This document shows, one piece after another, positions 49,974 to 58,562 of a DNA stretch of 64,000 nt. Below the pieces are notes generated by a model that searched no databases, was not told the origin of the DNA, and saw only the letters and a program-made list of their open reading frames with translations. The stretch lies in NCBI GenBank assembly GCA_964650315.1, contig CAZYQE010000001.1, forward strand, positions 1-64,000, read 5' to 3'. Both the position numbers and the translations under genes were made by a program. Within the stretch, counting starts at the first letter, position 1. Each line of letters opens with the position of its first letter. The stretch comes from CAJMSU01 sp964650315 (lineage in GTDB: Bacteria > Bacillota_I > Bacilli_A > RF39 > UBA660).

Positions 49974-50497
49974 TGAAAAAGATATTAATTAATGAAGGAA
50001 ATTTAACTCCAGAAGAAATAGATGGAACAGAAACAAGAGTAAAAGCTTTTTTAAGAAATAATAGTGGAGAAGTATTATTATTACATAATAATTATACATA
50101 TCAATTACCTGGAGGACATAACTTAAAAGAAGAAACTTTAGAAGAAAGTTTAATAAGAGAACTTAAAGAAGAAACAGGTATAGATATAGATAATAATATA
50201 GAACCATTTATGATGATTAGAGAATATAATAAAAACTTCTTAAATACAGATAAAAATGTATGTAATACAATATATTATTATGATATTAAAAATGATAATT
50301 TACCTAATGGAGCTAAACTTAATTTAACAGAATTAGAAAGTAGAACTAAATTAAAATTCTATTATATTAAAATAGCTGATTTAGAAGAATTTATATTAAA
50401 AGAGAAAAAAGATAATAGAATAGAAGATATAATAGCTAAAGAATTATTAGAAGTTATTAAAGAATATAAACTAGTATTAAATGGTGGTAATGAATAA
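49973..50497 (+). CDS. NUDIX hydrolase
   Basis: The NUDIX box is intact: GGHNLKEETLEESLIRELKE plus ETGI, in which Gly-x5-Glu-x7-Arg-Glu-x2-Glu-Glu-x-Gly can be read. The 174-residue length is usual. Substrates are nucleoside diphosphate derivatives, and the galE gene, which overlaps by one base, hints at nucleotide sugars. Start overlaps the previous stop. Confidence 0.92.
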   Translation: MKKILINEGNLTPEEIDGTETRVKAFLRNNSGEVLLLHNNYTYQLPGGHNLKEETLEESLIRELKEETGIDIDNNIEPFMMIREYNKNFLNTDKNVCNTIYYYDIKNDNLPNGAKLNLTELESRTKLKFYYIKIADLEEFILKEKKDNRIEDIIAKELLEVIKEYKLVLNGGNE

Positions 50498-51495
50498 TGA
50501 AAATATTAGTAACAGGAGGACTAGGTTATATAGGTAGTCATACTTGTGTAGAGTTATTAAATAAAGATTATGAAGTAATAGTAATAGATAATTTATCTAA
50601 TTCTAAAATAGAAGTATTAGATAAAATAAAAGAAATTACTAATAAGGATATTAAATTCTATAAAGAAGATGTATGTGATATAGATGCTTTAGATAAAATA
50701 TTTAATGATAATAATATAGATGCAATTATACATTTTGCTGGTTATAAAGCAGTAGGGGAATCTATAGAAAAACCTATTATGTATTATAAAAATAATTTAA
50801 TCTCAACATTAAACTTATGTAAAATGATGAAAAAATACAATTGTAAAAAAATAGTTTTTTCATCAAGTGCTACTGTATATGGAGCTCCACATACATTACC
50901 TATAGAAGAAGATTTTCCTCTTTCTACAACAAACCCTTATGGGACTACTAAGTTAATGAATGAAATGATTCTAGAAGATGTTTATAAATCAGATAAAGAT
51001 TTTTCTATTGTAATACTTAGATACTTTAATCCTATTGGTTCTCATAGTAGTGGTCTAATAGGAGAAGATCCTAAAGGCATACCTAATAATTTAATGCCTT
51101 ATATAGTTAGAGTTGCTTCAGGACAATTAGAATGTTTAAATGTATTTGGTAGTGATTATGATACTCCAGATGGTACAGGAATTAGGGATTATATTCATGT
51201 AGTAGATTTAGCTTTAGGGCATATTAAAGCTATAGAAAAGACGTTTAAAGATACTGGTATTGATTATTATAATCTAGGTACTGGTAAAGGTTATAGTGTC
51301 TTAGATATAATAAATACATTTGAAAAAGTAAATAATATAAAAGTTAATTATAAAATAGTAGATAGAAGACCTGGAGATATTGCTGCTTGTTATGCTGATC
51401 CTACTAAAGCTAAAGAAGAATTAGGATGGGAAGCTAAATATGACATTGAAAGAATGTGCAAAGATTCATATAACTATATTCTAAAGAATAAGTAG
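50497..51495 (+). CDS. galE: UDP-glucose 4-epimerase
   Basis: The NAD-binding motif is TGGLGYIGSHT at residues 6-16. Catalytic Ser and Tyr-x3-Lys are in SSSATVYG and TTNPYGTTKLMNE. GTGIRDYIHVVDLALGH, NLGTGKGYSVLDI and RRPGDIAACYADPTKA follow. At 332 residues it is full length. It interconverts UDP-glucose and UDP-galactose for glycans and glycolipids. GGTGGTAATGA precedes the ATG. Confidence 0.96.
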   Translation: MKILVTGGLGYIGSHTCVELLNKDYEVIVIDNLSNSKIEVLDKIKEITNKDIKFYKEDVCDIDALDKIFNDNNIDAIIHFAGYKAVGESIEKPIMYYKNNLISTLNLCKMMKKYNCKKIVFSSSATVYGAPHTLPIEEDFPLSTTNPYGTTKLMNEMILEDVYKSDKDFSIVILRYFNPIGSHSSGLIGEDPKGIPNNLMPYIVRVASGQLECLNVFGSDYDTPDGTGIRDYIHVVDLALGHIKAIEKTFKDTGIDYYNLGTGKGYSVLDIINTFEKVNNIKVNYKIVDRRPGDIAACYADPTKAKEELGWEAKYDIERMCKDSYNYILKNK

Positions 51496-51518
51496 ATTTA
51501 AAAATCTACTTTTTTTTG
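51491..51518 (+). terminator. Terminator after galE, fused to a promoter
   Basis: AAGTAGATTT pairs with AAATCTACTT, and the T-run leads into TGTTATAAT (51517-51525). Confidence 0.82.
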
Positions 51519-51544
51519 TTATAATAATTATATTGGAGGTACTT

Positions 51545-52252
51545 ATGAAATTAATAATAGAGAACTTAAATAAAAAGTATGATAAAAAAGAAGTATTAAA
51601 AGATATAGATTTTACTTTTGAAGAAGGTAAAATATATGGATTAATAGGTAGAAATGGTGCAGGAAAAACAACATTATTTAATGCTATTAATGAAGATATA
51701 GATATAGATAGTGGTAAGTTTTATTTGGAAAATGAATATGGTAAAAACACTCTAAATACAAAAGATATTGGTTATGTTATATCTACACCAACAGTACCAG
51801 AGTTTTTAACTGCTAGAGAGTTTTTAGAATTTTTCTTAGAAGTAAATAAAGATAATATTAAAGATATAAAAACAACAGATAAGTATTTTGATATGGTTAA
51901 AATAGATAAAGAAGATAGAGATAAATTATTAAAAGAATATTCTCATGGTATGAAAAATAAAATGCAAATGCTTATAAATATAATTTCATCTCCAAAAATA
52001 ATACTTTTAGATGAACCTTTAACTTCTCTAGATGTAGTAGTACAAGAAGATATGAAGAAATTATTAAAAGGTATAAAAAAAGAACATATAATTATATTTT
52101 CTACACACATATTAGAAATAGCTCTAGATCTATGTGATGAAATAGTTATATTAAATAATAAAGAATTAGAACTTATAGAGAAGAAAAGTTTAAATACTAA
52201 GAAGTATAAAGATAAAATTATTAAGAATTTAAGGGATGAAGAAAATGTTTAA
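51545..52252 (+). CDS. ABC transporter ATP-binding protein
   Basis: Walker A is GRNGAGKTT near residue 36, the signature region is KEYSHGMKNKMQMLINII (an SHGMKNK form of the LSGGQ loop), Walker B is ILLDEPLTSLDVVVQ, and the switch His is FSTHI. Start is the ATG at 51545 behind TTGGAGGTACTT. It overlaps the permease gene, so the two form one exporter. Substrate unknown. Confidence 0.92.
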   Translation: MKLIIENLNKKYDKKEVLKDIDFTFEEGKIYGLIGRNGAGKTTLFNAINEDIDIDSGKFYLENEYGKNTLNTKDIGYVISTPTVPEFLTAREFLEFFLEVNKDNIKDIKTTDKYFDMVKIDKEDRDKLLKEYSHGMKNKMQMLINIISSPKIILLDEPLTSLDVVVQEDMKKLLKGIKKEHIIIFSTHILEIALDLCDEIVILNNKELELIEKKSLNTKKYKDKIIKNLRDEENV

Positions 52253-53804
52253 TACATTAAGAATGTCTCTAAAAATAGATATTAATTATGCTATAAACTC
52301 TTTTATATATACTTTAAAGAAAGCTCCAATATTTAAAGATTTATTTGTAGATAATTCTATATATAAAAATAAAGTATTAAAAGGTTTTATTAGAGTATTA
52401 AGTTTAATTTTATCTACATTAAGAATAGTAGTATTTAAAGCATTATATATACTTGTTATTTATCTAATAGCTTATTATATAAATAAACATAGTAAAACAA
52501 ATACATTTATACATATATATTTTATATTAGCTATACTAGGTATATATGTAAATAATAAATTATTATCTACTTCTACTAAGAAATACTTTTCTATAATTTT
52601 ATTTAATATGGATGCTAAAAAGTATTTAAAATCTGACCTGTTTTTAAGTACAGTACCTAGTTTTATTGTTAATTTCTTAGTTTTATTATTAATAGTTAAT
52701 ATAAAAATAGCATTTACTCTAGCTTTATTTACATTATTATGTAGAATAATAGGAGAATCTATAAATATATGGTTTTATAAAAAATATAAGGTATTTATGG
52801 TTAGTAATTTAGTAATGTATTGGATAATATTATTACTATTTATTGGAATAACTTTATTACCTATAATACATATAAGTATTAGTTATTTATATGTATTAAT
52901 AACTACTATAGTATTTATACCAATCGCAATACTTTCTTATATTTATTTAAGTAAAGTAAAAGATTATAAATTAATATATAAGAAATTAAATACTCTAAAT
53001 AGAGTAATGAGTGAAAAAACTGATAAAGATTATAATAGACAAAGTGTAGTAGAAGTTAAATCTAAAGATATAGTTATTAATAGTAAGAAGACAAAAAATA
53101 AAAAAGGATATGATTTATTTAATACAATATTCTTTGAAAGACATAAAGAAATATTATTAAGAAGTGCAAAGAATTTTGCTTATGCAGTAGGGTTAATTAC
53201 TATAGCATGTATAGTAATAGCAAAACTTGATCATAATAGTGGTAAGTTAATAAATGAATATATATTAACCAGATTATCATGGGCAGTTATAATAATGTAT
53301 TTTATTAATAGAGGAGCAATTCTAACACAAGCTATGTTTTATAATTGTGATCATGCTATGTTAACATTTAACTTTTATAAAGAACCAAAAGTTATATTAA
53401 ATTTATTTAAAAAGAGATTAATTACAATTACTAAGATAAATTTAATACCAGGATTAGTAATGGCTATTGGAGTAGTAGTAGTGTTATTTTTAACTGGAGG
53501 AACTACTAATATAATAAACTATATAACTATACCAATATTTATAATATCACTTAGTATATTCTTCTCAGTACATTACTTAGTTATTTATTATTTATTACAA
53601 CCATATAATAAATATATGAAAGTAAAGAGTATAACTTATACTGTAGTAATATTTTTAACATACTTAGTTTCATACTTATTAACTAGAGTTATAACATCAG
53701 CTTTAATATTTTCTATAATTGGTGTTTTAACAACAACTATTTATATAGGAATAGCACTATTTGCAGTATATAAATTAGCTCCTTTAACATTTAGAATTAG
53801 ATAG
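52245..53804 (+). CDS. ABC transporter permease, large
   Basis: This 519-residue membrane protein has about 12 helices in two bundles separated by a cytoplasmic region (residues 235-300, KDYKLIYKKLNTLNRVMSEK). It has no ATPase motif. Start is taken at 52245; the ATG at 52236 is only a base after AAGGG. It overlaps the ATPase gene by eight bases and ends the unit. Confidence 0.85.
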   Translation: MFNTLRMSLKIDINYAINSFIYTLKKAPIFKDLFVDNSIYKNKVLKGFIRVLSLILSTLRIVVFKALYILVIYLIAYYINKHSKTNTFIHIYFILAILGIYVNNKLLSTSTKKYFSIILFNMDAKKYLKSDLFLSTVPSFIVNFLVLLLIVNIKIAFTLALFTLLCRIIGESINIWFYKKYKVFMVSNLVMYWIILLLFIGITLLPIIHISISYLYVLITTIVFIPIAILSYIYLSKVKDYKLIYKKLNTLNRVMSEKTDKDYNRQSVVEVKSKDIVINSKKTKNKKGYDLFNTIFFERHKEILLRSAKNFAYAVGLITIACIVIAKLDHNSGKLINEYILTRLSWAVIIMYFINRGAILTQAMFYNCDHAMLTFNFYKEPKVILNLFKKRLITITKINLIPGLVMAIGVVVVLFLTGGTTNIINYITIPIFIISLSIFFSVHYLVIYYLLQPYNKYMKVKSITYTVVIFLTYLVSYLLTRVITSALIFSIIGVLTTTIYIGIALFAVYKLAPLTFRIR

Positions 53805-53820
53805 ACAAATACCCAGAAAA

Positions 53821-53863
53821 TTTGACATTATATTCTAAATGGTATAGAATTGATAATGTCGAA
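53821..53863 (+). promoter_or_regulatory. Promoter spanned by an inverted repeat
   Basis: TTGACA and TAGAAT are separated by 17 bases (53822-53850). The arms TTTGACATTAT and ATAATGTCGAA (53821-53831 and 53853-53863) form an 11-base-pair palindrome, with one G-T pair, that covers the -35 box and the start point, as a repressor operator would. Confidence 0.55.
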
Positions 53864-53881
53864 CAAATGAGGTGAATTTAT

Positions 53882-54562
53882 TTGAAAAAAGGTAAAGTCA
53901 TTAGTTCCGTTCTTGCTACTGTAGCAGTAGGAATGATATCTATTGCTTTGACATTAGAAAGTAATAATTACTCAGGTAATGAAGATATACTAGTAACTAA
54001 TTATAATGAAGTTAATATAAAAGATATGTCTACATCTACAAGTGGAATAATAAAGAAAACAGATAATAAAAAAGATGTAGTAAAAGATACAAACGTACAA
54101 GAAGTTAAAATGGAAATTGCACCATCATCAGTTACAGTACCCCCAAGGGTAGAGGTGTATGAAAAAATGACAATGGAAGAATTAGCTAATAAACTAAATC
54201 GTAGTTTAAGTAATGAATTAGCTGGAAAAGGTATGTTAATAGCTAAAAAATGTATAGAATTAGGTGTAGATCCTTATGTTGCGACAGCTATAATGTTACA
54301 CGAAACTGGATGTTCACAAGGAGCTTGTAGTCATATAGCTCGTACTTGTCACAACTTTGGTGGACAAAAAGGATCAGGTTGTGGATCATATCAAGCATTC
54401 CCATCAGTAGATGCAGGTATAATTGGTATGATAACTAATTTATATAATAATTTCTATTCTAGAGGTCTAAAAACAATAGAAACAATTGGACCAAGATATG
54501 CAGAAAGTCCTGTATGGGCAACTAGAATAAATGGATATGTGTCTAGATTAAGAGCAGCTTAA
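53882..54562 (+). CDS. Secreted glucosaminidase or lysozyme-like protein
   Basis: A signal or anchor helix (residues 5-25) and a linker lead to a domain from about residue 95: ELAGKGMLIAKKCIELGVDP, then ATAIMLHETGCSQGACSHIA, NFGGQKGSGCGSYQAF and SVDAGIIGMITNLYNNFYSR. This is the mannosyl-glycoprotein endo-beta-N-acetylglucosaminidase-like fold with the catalytic Glu in HETG. Four cysteines in the loop may form disulfides. A TTG start is used after AGGTGAATTTAT. It acts on peptidoglycan. Confidence 0.82.
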   Translation: MKKGKVISSVLATVAVGMISIALTLESNNYSGNEDILVTNYNEVNIKDMSTSTSGIIKKTDNKKDVVKDTNVQEVKMEIAPSSVTVPPRVEVYEKMTMEELANKLNRSLSNELAGKGMLIAKKCIELGVDPYVATAIMLHETGCSQGACSHIARTCHNFGGQKGSGCGSYQAFPSVDAGIIGMITNLYNNFYSRGLKTIETIGPRYAESPVWATRINGYVSRLRAA

Positions 54563-54575
54563 GCTCTTTTTCTTT
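54549..54575 (+). terminator. Terminator at the end of the glucosaminidase gene
   Basis: AAGAGC pairs with GCTCTT around a palindromic AGCTTA-type loop, then T-rich sequence; it overlaps the stop codon. Confidence 0.7.
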
Positions 54576-54667
54576 ACATAAATTGTCACTTATAAACTAT
54601 AATTTATATAATAAATATAAAAATATGATAAAATTATAATAGAAGTATATAAATAGGAGAGACTATT

Positions 54668-56389
54668 ATGACAGTATCATTTAATAATAAAAAAGTAAAT
54701 TTTAAAAATGTTAAATCAAAGAAAAGTGCAAAAAAAATAAAGGTTACATTAAAAGATAATTCAACAAAAAATACAGGAGTATATAAAATAATTAAGAAAA
54801 AAGATGGAACTATTGTAAAAATACCAGTTCAATCAAAAAAAGAATCACAACCAGAAACTTTCAATGTAAGTTCAACAAAAGAAGTAGATAGATCAGGCAA
54901 TTATAAACTATTAACTAAAGAAGAACAAAAAGAATATGATCATACACAAATAGCTTTTGATGATAAAATTGAAGTAGCACAAAATAATATAAACAGTATA
55001 AAGGAGTATAAATACTCATTTAGTGACCCAAATACACAAGAAAACTTTTTTCAAGAATATACTAATAGCGATGCAGGAACAACTGTAGTGGGAGCATATT
55101 ATTTTATACAAGGACATTTAGATGAAGTTAGAGATAAAATTCCTGAATTTGAAGCATATGAAAAGGCACTACAAAACAAAAACAATTCAGGAACATCAGT
55201 GTCAGGAAACAGTCAAAATACTAATAATGGAGTTGAACAAGAAGCAGGCACAGCACCAGCATATAGTTTTTCTACAATAGAAGCACCAAAAGGATATGCA
55301 GAATATAAATATTGGTCAAATGAATTAACAAAACTAAATAATTCTTGTTCTGGTTTAGAAAAGCTTTTTGCTAGTTATGTAGCTAACACAAAGAATATAA
55401 CTACATACAAAAAATATAAATGTCAAGCATTATATGATATAATTGAAGATAGAGCAGACTATAAAGACTTTAAAGTAACTGATAAAATGTTAAAAAAATT
55501 AACGAAAGATGAAGAAAAATGGAATAAAGATCAATTTATATACGCTCAAATGGCCCAAGATGAAAGGGGTACAAACAATACTACTTGGACAGATGAACTT
55601 ATTGCACGTAGTGTAGGAAAATCGATTGGAGAAGCTTCAGAAAAACATATCAGTAAAGAAGAAATCTATGAAGTAAGAAAACAACACCATAAGTATGTAA
55701 AAATGTATTTATATTTACTAGAAAAAGAAGGAAAAGATGCCGCAGAACAATATCTAAGTGAAATGGATTCAATAATTACCGAACAACTTGGAAGAGATAA
55801 AGCAAATGAATATGTAAAAAAGATGAAAAATGATGACGGTACATTCAAAAAATCATTGGATACATTTGTAAAGGGAACTTGGGATGGAATGGAGTCTTTT
55901 AGAGATCAAATAGGATACTGGGCTAGTGGTGGAAGACTTACAATTGATGATTATGAAAGAATGTATATTCTTGATGAGTTTCAAAAGGAAGATCCACACG
56001 GATATAAACAATTTTTCTACAAACATGGTGTAAATTTTGGTTACAGTTTACCTATAGTAGCAGCAAGTTCAGTCGATAGTTGGTGTGGTGTAGCAGTGGC
56101 AGCATTACCAAAAAGAGATAGAACAGCAAGTACAGGAAAAGCAATATTGCACTCATTGATAGCAGCTGGAGAAACTTATGCAGTTGCAAGATTTGCAGAA
56201 GCTTGTGCCGCTAGACATGGTGTACATTTAGAAGATGGAATGGGTGCTAGAATAGCTCAATATCTAGAAGAAAAAGCAATTAAAAAGACAACTGATCCAG
56301 AATTAGATGCAATAATTGATGGAATTTTTGATACAGAAGATTATGATGATCTTCGAAAAGCAGCGCAAGCAGCTGCAGTAGGAGAATAG
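54668..56389 (+). CDS. Candidate non-Sec secreted protein, 573 residues
   Basis: The first 60 residues (SFNNKKVNFKNV, KKSAKKIKVTL, GTIVKIPV) match the start of the CHAP protein at 37982. The middle has coiled-coil character and a Ser/Asn-rich linker near residues 175-195. The last third carries a hydrophobic, glycine and alanine-rich stretch (YSLPIVAASSVDSWCGVAVA, later SLIAAGETYAVARFAEACAA) like the membrane-active regions before the toxin end of polymorphic toxins. There is no signal peptide. TAGGAGAGACTATT precedes the ATG. It heads an operon with two small genes and may be a type VII effector; function is inference. Confidence 0.6.
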   Translation: MTVSFNNKKVNFKNVKSKKSAKKIKVTLKDNSTKNTGVYKIIKKKDGTIVKIPVQSKKESQPETFNVSSTKEVDRSGNYKLLTKEEQKEYDHTQIAFDDKIEVAQNNINSIKEYKYSFSDPNTQENFFQEYTNSDAGTTVVGAYYFIQGHLDEVRDKIPEFEAYEKALQNKNNSGTSVSGNSQNTNNGVEQEAGTAPAYSFSTIEAPKGYAEYKYWSNELTKLNNSCSGLEKLFASYVANTKNITTYKKYKCQALYDIIEDRADYKDFKVTDKMLKKLTKDEEKWNKDQFIYAQMAQDERGTNNTTWTDELIARSVGKSIGEASEKHISKEEIYEVRKQHHKYVKMYLYLLEKEGKDAAEQYLSEMDSIITEQLGRDKANEYVKKMKNDDGTFKKSLDTFVKGTWDGMESFRDQIGYWASGGRLTIDDYERMYILDEFQKEDPHGYKQFFYKHGVNFGYSLPIVAASSVDSWCGVAVAALPKRDRTASTGKAILHSLIAAGETYAVARFAEACAARHGVHLEDGMGARIAQYLEEKAIKKTTDPELDAIIDGIFDTEDYDDLRKAAQAAAVGE

Positions 56390-56409
56390 TAAAATAGGGA
56401 GGTTTAATT

Positions 56410-57030
56410 ATGAGTGATGAAGATTATAAAATCATATCTTTTAATGCAAAAAAGAATAGTATTGGAAAAGACAAAAAAGATGAAAATAAAAGAGAAGTAA
56501 AAAAAACATTAAAAAAAATTGGTGTAAGGCTTTTGATTTTTATGGCCACAGCAGCAGCAATAACGTTAATTAATTCTAAGTATGTGAGGAGAAGTTTTGA
56601 AGATATTAAAGAAAACTCAAATATAGAAGAAGAATCAGAATTTAGAAATTACCATCAAGGTAATTCTGAAGAAGAAATTGATGAGTATGGAAAAAACAAA
56701 ACTAAAGAATTTTTAAAAGAAAAAGGCTTTATACCAAAAAATGGTGATGATGGTTCATATATTGAATATAATGAAGATGATTGGAAAAAATTGGGAAATT
56801 TGAATCCATATCAAGTATATGGTATAAAAAAAGTAGTAGATAGAGAATCATTTGATAAAATCATGAAATCAATGAATTATAAAGATTATGATGATTATTT
56901 ACTAAAAAATAATTATGTAACTTCTAATGGTAATCCAGACTATGTATCACTGATGTTTGAATATCAAGATGCAACCTCTCAAGAAATGGCCAATGATAGT
57001 GAAAAAGGAGAAACAAAACAATGGAAGTAG
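56410..57030 (+). CDS. Unknown protein with one membrane helix
   Basis: A basic cytoplasmic start (ENKREVKKTLKKIGVR) leads into a helix at residues 40-55, then an acidic outer domain of 150 residues (EEIDEYGKNKTKEFLKEKGF, later YKDYDDYLLKNNYV). The family is not recognised. AGGGAGGTTTAATT precedes the ATG. It is 20 bases downstream of the putative secreted protein and could be its immunity or accessory protein. Confidence 0.65.
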   Translation: MSDEDYKIISFNAKKNSIGKDKKDENKREVKKTLKKIGVRLLIFMATAAAITLINSKYVRRSFEDIKENSNIEEESEFRNYHQGNSEEEIDEYGKNKTKEFLKEKGFIPKNGDDGSYIEYNEDDWKKLGNLNPYQVYGIKKVVDRESFDKIMKSMNYKDYDDYLLKNNYVTSNGNPDYVSLMFEYQDATSQEMANDSEKGETKQWK

Positions 57031-57245
57031 AAATTGTAAAACTAGGAAATGATGAATATATAATAATAGACGAAATAGAAAAAGATGGAAATAAGTATGT
57101 ATTCCTATCCAAGGAAGATGATGAAAAAGATCTTGCTATTAGAAAAGTACAAGGTGATTACTTAGTTGGATTAGATGATGAAGAAGAATTTGATAAAGCT
57201 ATGATTCTTTTTGCAGATAAACACAAAGATTTATTAAGTGATTAA
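57021..57245 (+). CDS. DUF1292 family protein, short
   Basis: The 74-residue acidic protein (EIVKLGNDEYIIIDEIEKDG, then KYVFLSKEDDEKDLAIRK) has the strand pattern of DUF1292. It overlaps the previous gene by ten bases, with AAAGGAG inside that gene. Another family member lies at 47358. Function unknown. Confidence 0.78.
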   Translation: MEVEIVKLGNDEYIIIDEIEKDGNKYVFLSKEDDEKDLAIRKVQGDYLVGLDDEEEFDKAMILFADKHKDLLSD

Positions 57246-57260
57246 TAAATCTTTTTTTTA
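57226..57260 (+). terminator. Terminator at the end of the DUF1292 gene
   Basis: AAAGATTTATTA pairs with TAATAAATCTTT around six bases, then T-run. The stem includes the stop codon. Confidence 0.85.
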
Positions 57261-57282
57261 CTCATATATTAGTAGTGTAAAC

Positions 57283-57311
57283 TTGACATTTTGCTAAAAA
57301 AGTGGTATAAT
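57283..57311 (+). promoter_or_regulatory. Promoter of the OLE-like RNA
   Basis: TTGACA and TATAAT are separated by exactly 17 bases, and the -10 is extended by TGG. It is the strongest promoter in the window. Confidence 0.9.
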
Positions 57312-57317
57312 TATACG

Positions 57318-57918
57318 CGTAATTGATGATGGCACACTATTCTAGTCAATTACTTTATTACGAGGATGGGAATAAACAACCATTAAAGAGCATATCTGTG
57401 AAACCTTTGGTGTTTGCTTCATACGCCCAGTTTGGGGTGAATGCTGAAGATGAGGATACTGGGCCCTCTGTAAAGGCATATAGAGAAGGACCCACTTCCG
57501 TGGAGACCTATTATTGTGGTAAGCCTATGACTTATTACGAAATAGGATTAAACCTGTATTGTGGCGAAAGTTATGTACAGCGTAGCTTGTCTTGAGTGAA
57601 AGTCTTGGGATTAACGATCTTTCTTATATGAGTAGGCCGACTTGTATAAGGACTGCGTTATGAAATCACTTTTGCAAAAAAGGATTAGTAATAAAGTTTG
57701 GTGGGGAAATCTCCTAGAGTGACGTCATTTGGGATTGCAGTGGGTACTAAGTGGTGATCAAGCCATACAGAATTTGTATTAACTTCTAGAAATGGGGAAC
57801 CGCATAATTGGTAACGATTATGTAGAAGTTAGGGAAATCCTGCTTGACCTAAGGCCCAAAGTTTACCAAGTGATCGCCAATCAAATATATTAGACAAAGT
57901 TTGACTTTGTCTTTTTTT
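57318..57918 (+). ncRNA. Large structured RNA, probably OLE RNA
   Basis: About 600 bases run from a consensus promoter to a perfect terminator (AGACAAAGT/ACTTTGTCT, eight T). The GC content is far above the flanking genes, and purine-rich conserved-looking blocks recur (GGGAATAAACAACC, GGTGGGGAAATCTCC, GGGAAATCCTGC). The only frame, 57323-57595, has no ribosome site and unlike codon use, so I treat it as noncoding. OLE RNAs are about 610 bases and lie directly upstream of the gene for OapA, a membrane protein; the next gene here fits. ROOL or GOLLD RNA are less likely. I could not compare with the OLE model. Confidence 0.72.
57892..57918 (+). terminator. Terminator of the OLE-like RNA
   Basis: AGACAAAGT pairs with ACTTTGTCT across TTG, followed by seven T. 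The extended -10 TGATATAAT of the next gene follows at 57934. Confidence 0.9.
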
Positions 57919-57959
57919 ATTTTAAAAAAAGTGTGATATAATATTTACAAGGAGAGAGT

Positions 57960-58550
57960 ATGAACAAAAAAAGAAAACCGAAGAATAATGAATTAAAAAA
58001 ATTAAAATCTCAAACTAGAAAAAAAGAATTAATTAATTGGAGTTGGATTTTAACTATATTAATTATTTCATTTGTATTATCAGTTTCTCTATCTTTTATA
58101 TCAGAAATAAGTATTAAAAACACTACATTACTTATTAGTATTATAGTAACTTTAATATTTATATTTTTAGGAATATTATTTGATATAATTGGAGTATCTG
58201 TTACTGCTAGTGATGAAAAGATATTTCATTCTATGAGTTCTAGAAAAGTAAGAGCTTCTAAAGTAGCAGTTAAGTTTAAAAAGAATGCTGATAAAGTATC
58301 TAGTTTCTGTTGTGATGTTATAGGTGATATATGTGGAGTAATATCTGGTGCTTCTGGAATTGCTATTGTAACTATATTAGTTAAAACATATTCATTTAGT
58401 GTTTTACTAACAACACTAATAGTAACAGGAATTATATCTAGTTTAACTATAGGAGGTAAAGCTTTAGGTAAAAGTTTTGCTATTAATAAAAGTAATATAA
58501 TACTTTATGAATTTGCAAAAGTAGTATCTATATTTTATAAGGGAGAATAA
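57960..58550 (+). CDS. oapA: DUF21/CNNM-like membrane protein, probable OLE-associated protein OapA
   Basis: The 196-residue protein has about four membrane helices. The central part FDIIGVSVTASDEKIFHSMS, then KKNADKVSSFCCDVIGDICG and VISGASG, follows the DUF21 pattern of CNNM/CorB-type magnesium transport proteins, without the CBS domains. OapA is a membrane protein of this size bound to OLE RNA and needed for stress responses. The gene lies 42 bases after the RNA terminator and has an extended -10 promoter of its own. AAGGAGAGAGT precedes the ATG. The link to OapA rests on topology and position. Confidence 0.7.
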   Translation: MNKKRKPKNNELKKLKSQTRKKELINWSWILTILIISFVLSVSLSFISEISIKNTTLLISIIVTLIFIFLGILFDIIGVSVTASDEKIFHSMSSRKVRASKVAVKFKKNADKVSSFCCDVIGDICGVISGASGIAIVTILVKTYSFSVLLTTLIVTGIISSLTIGGKALGKSFAINKSNIILYEFAKVVSIFYKGE

Positions 58551-58562
58551 AAGGGAGGAAAT

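Noticed and set aside
57323..57595. Open frame of 90 residues inside the OLE-like RNA
   Set aside because: The start lies a few bases after the transcription start without a ribosome site, the composition is unlike any gene here, and the frame covers less than half of the conserved-looking structured region.
57318..57918. Group II intron, RNase P RNA or tmRNA as identity of the structured RNA
   Set aside because: I see no reverse transcriptase or intron ends, no RNase P core sequences and no tRNA-like ends with a tag frame.
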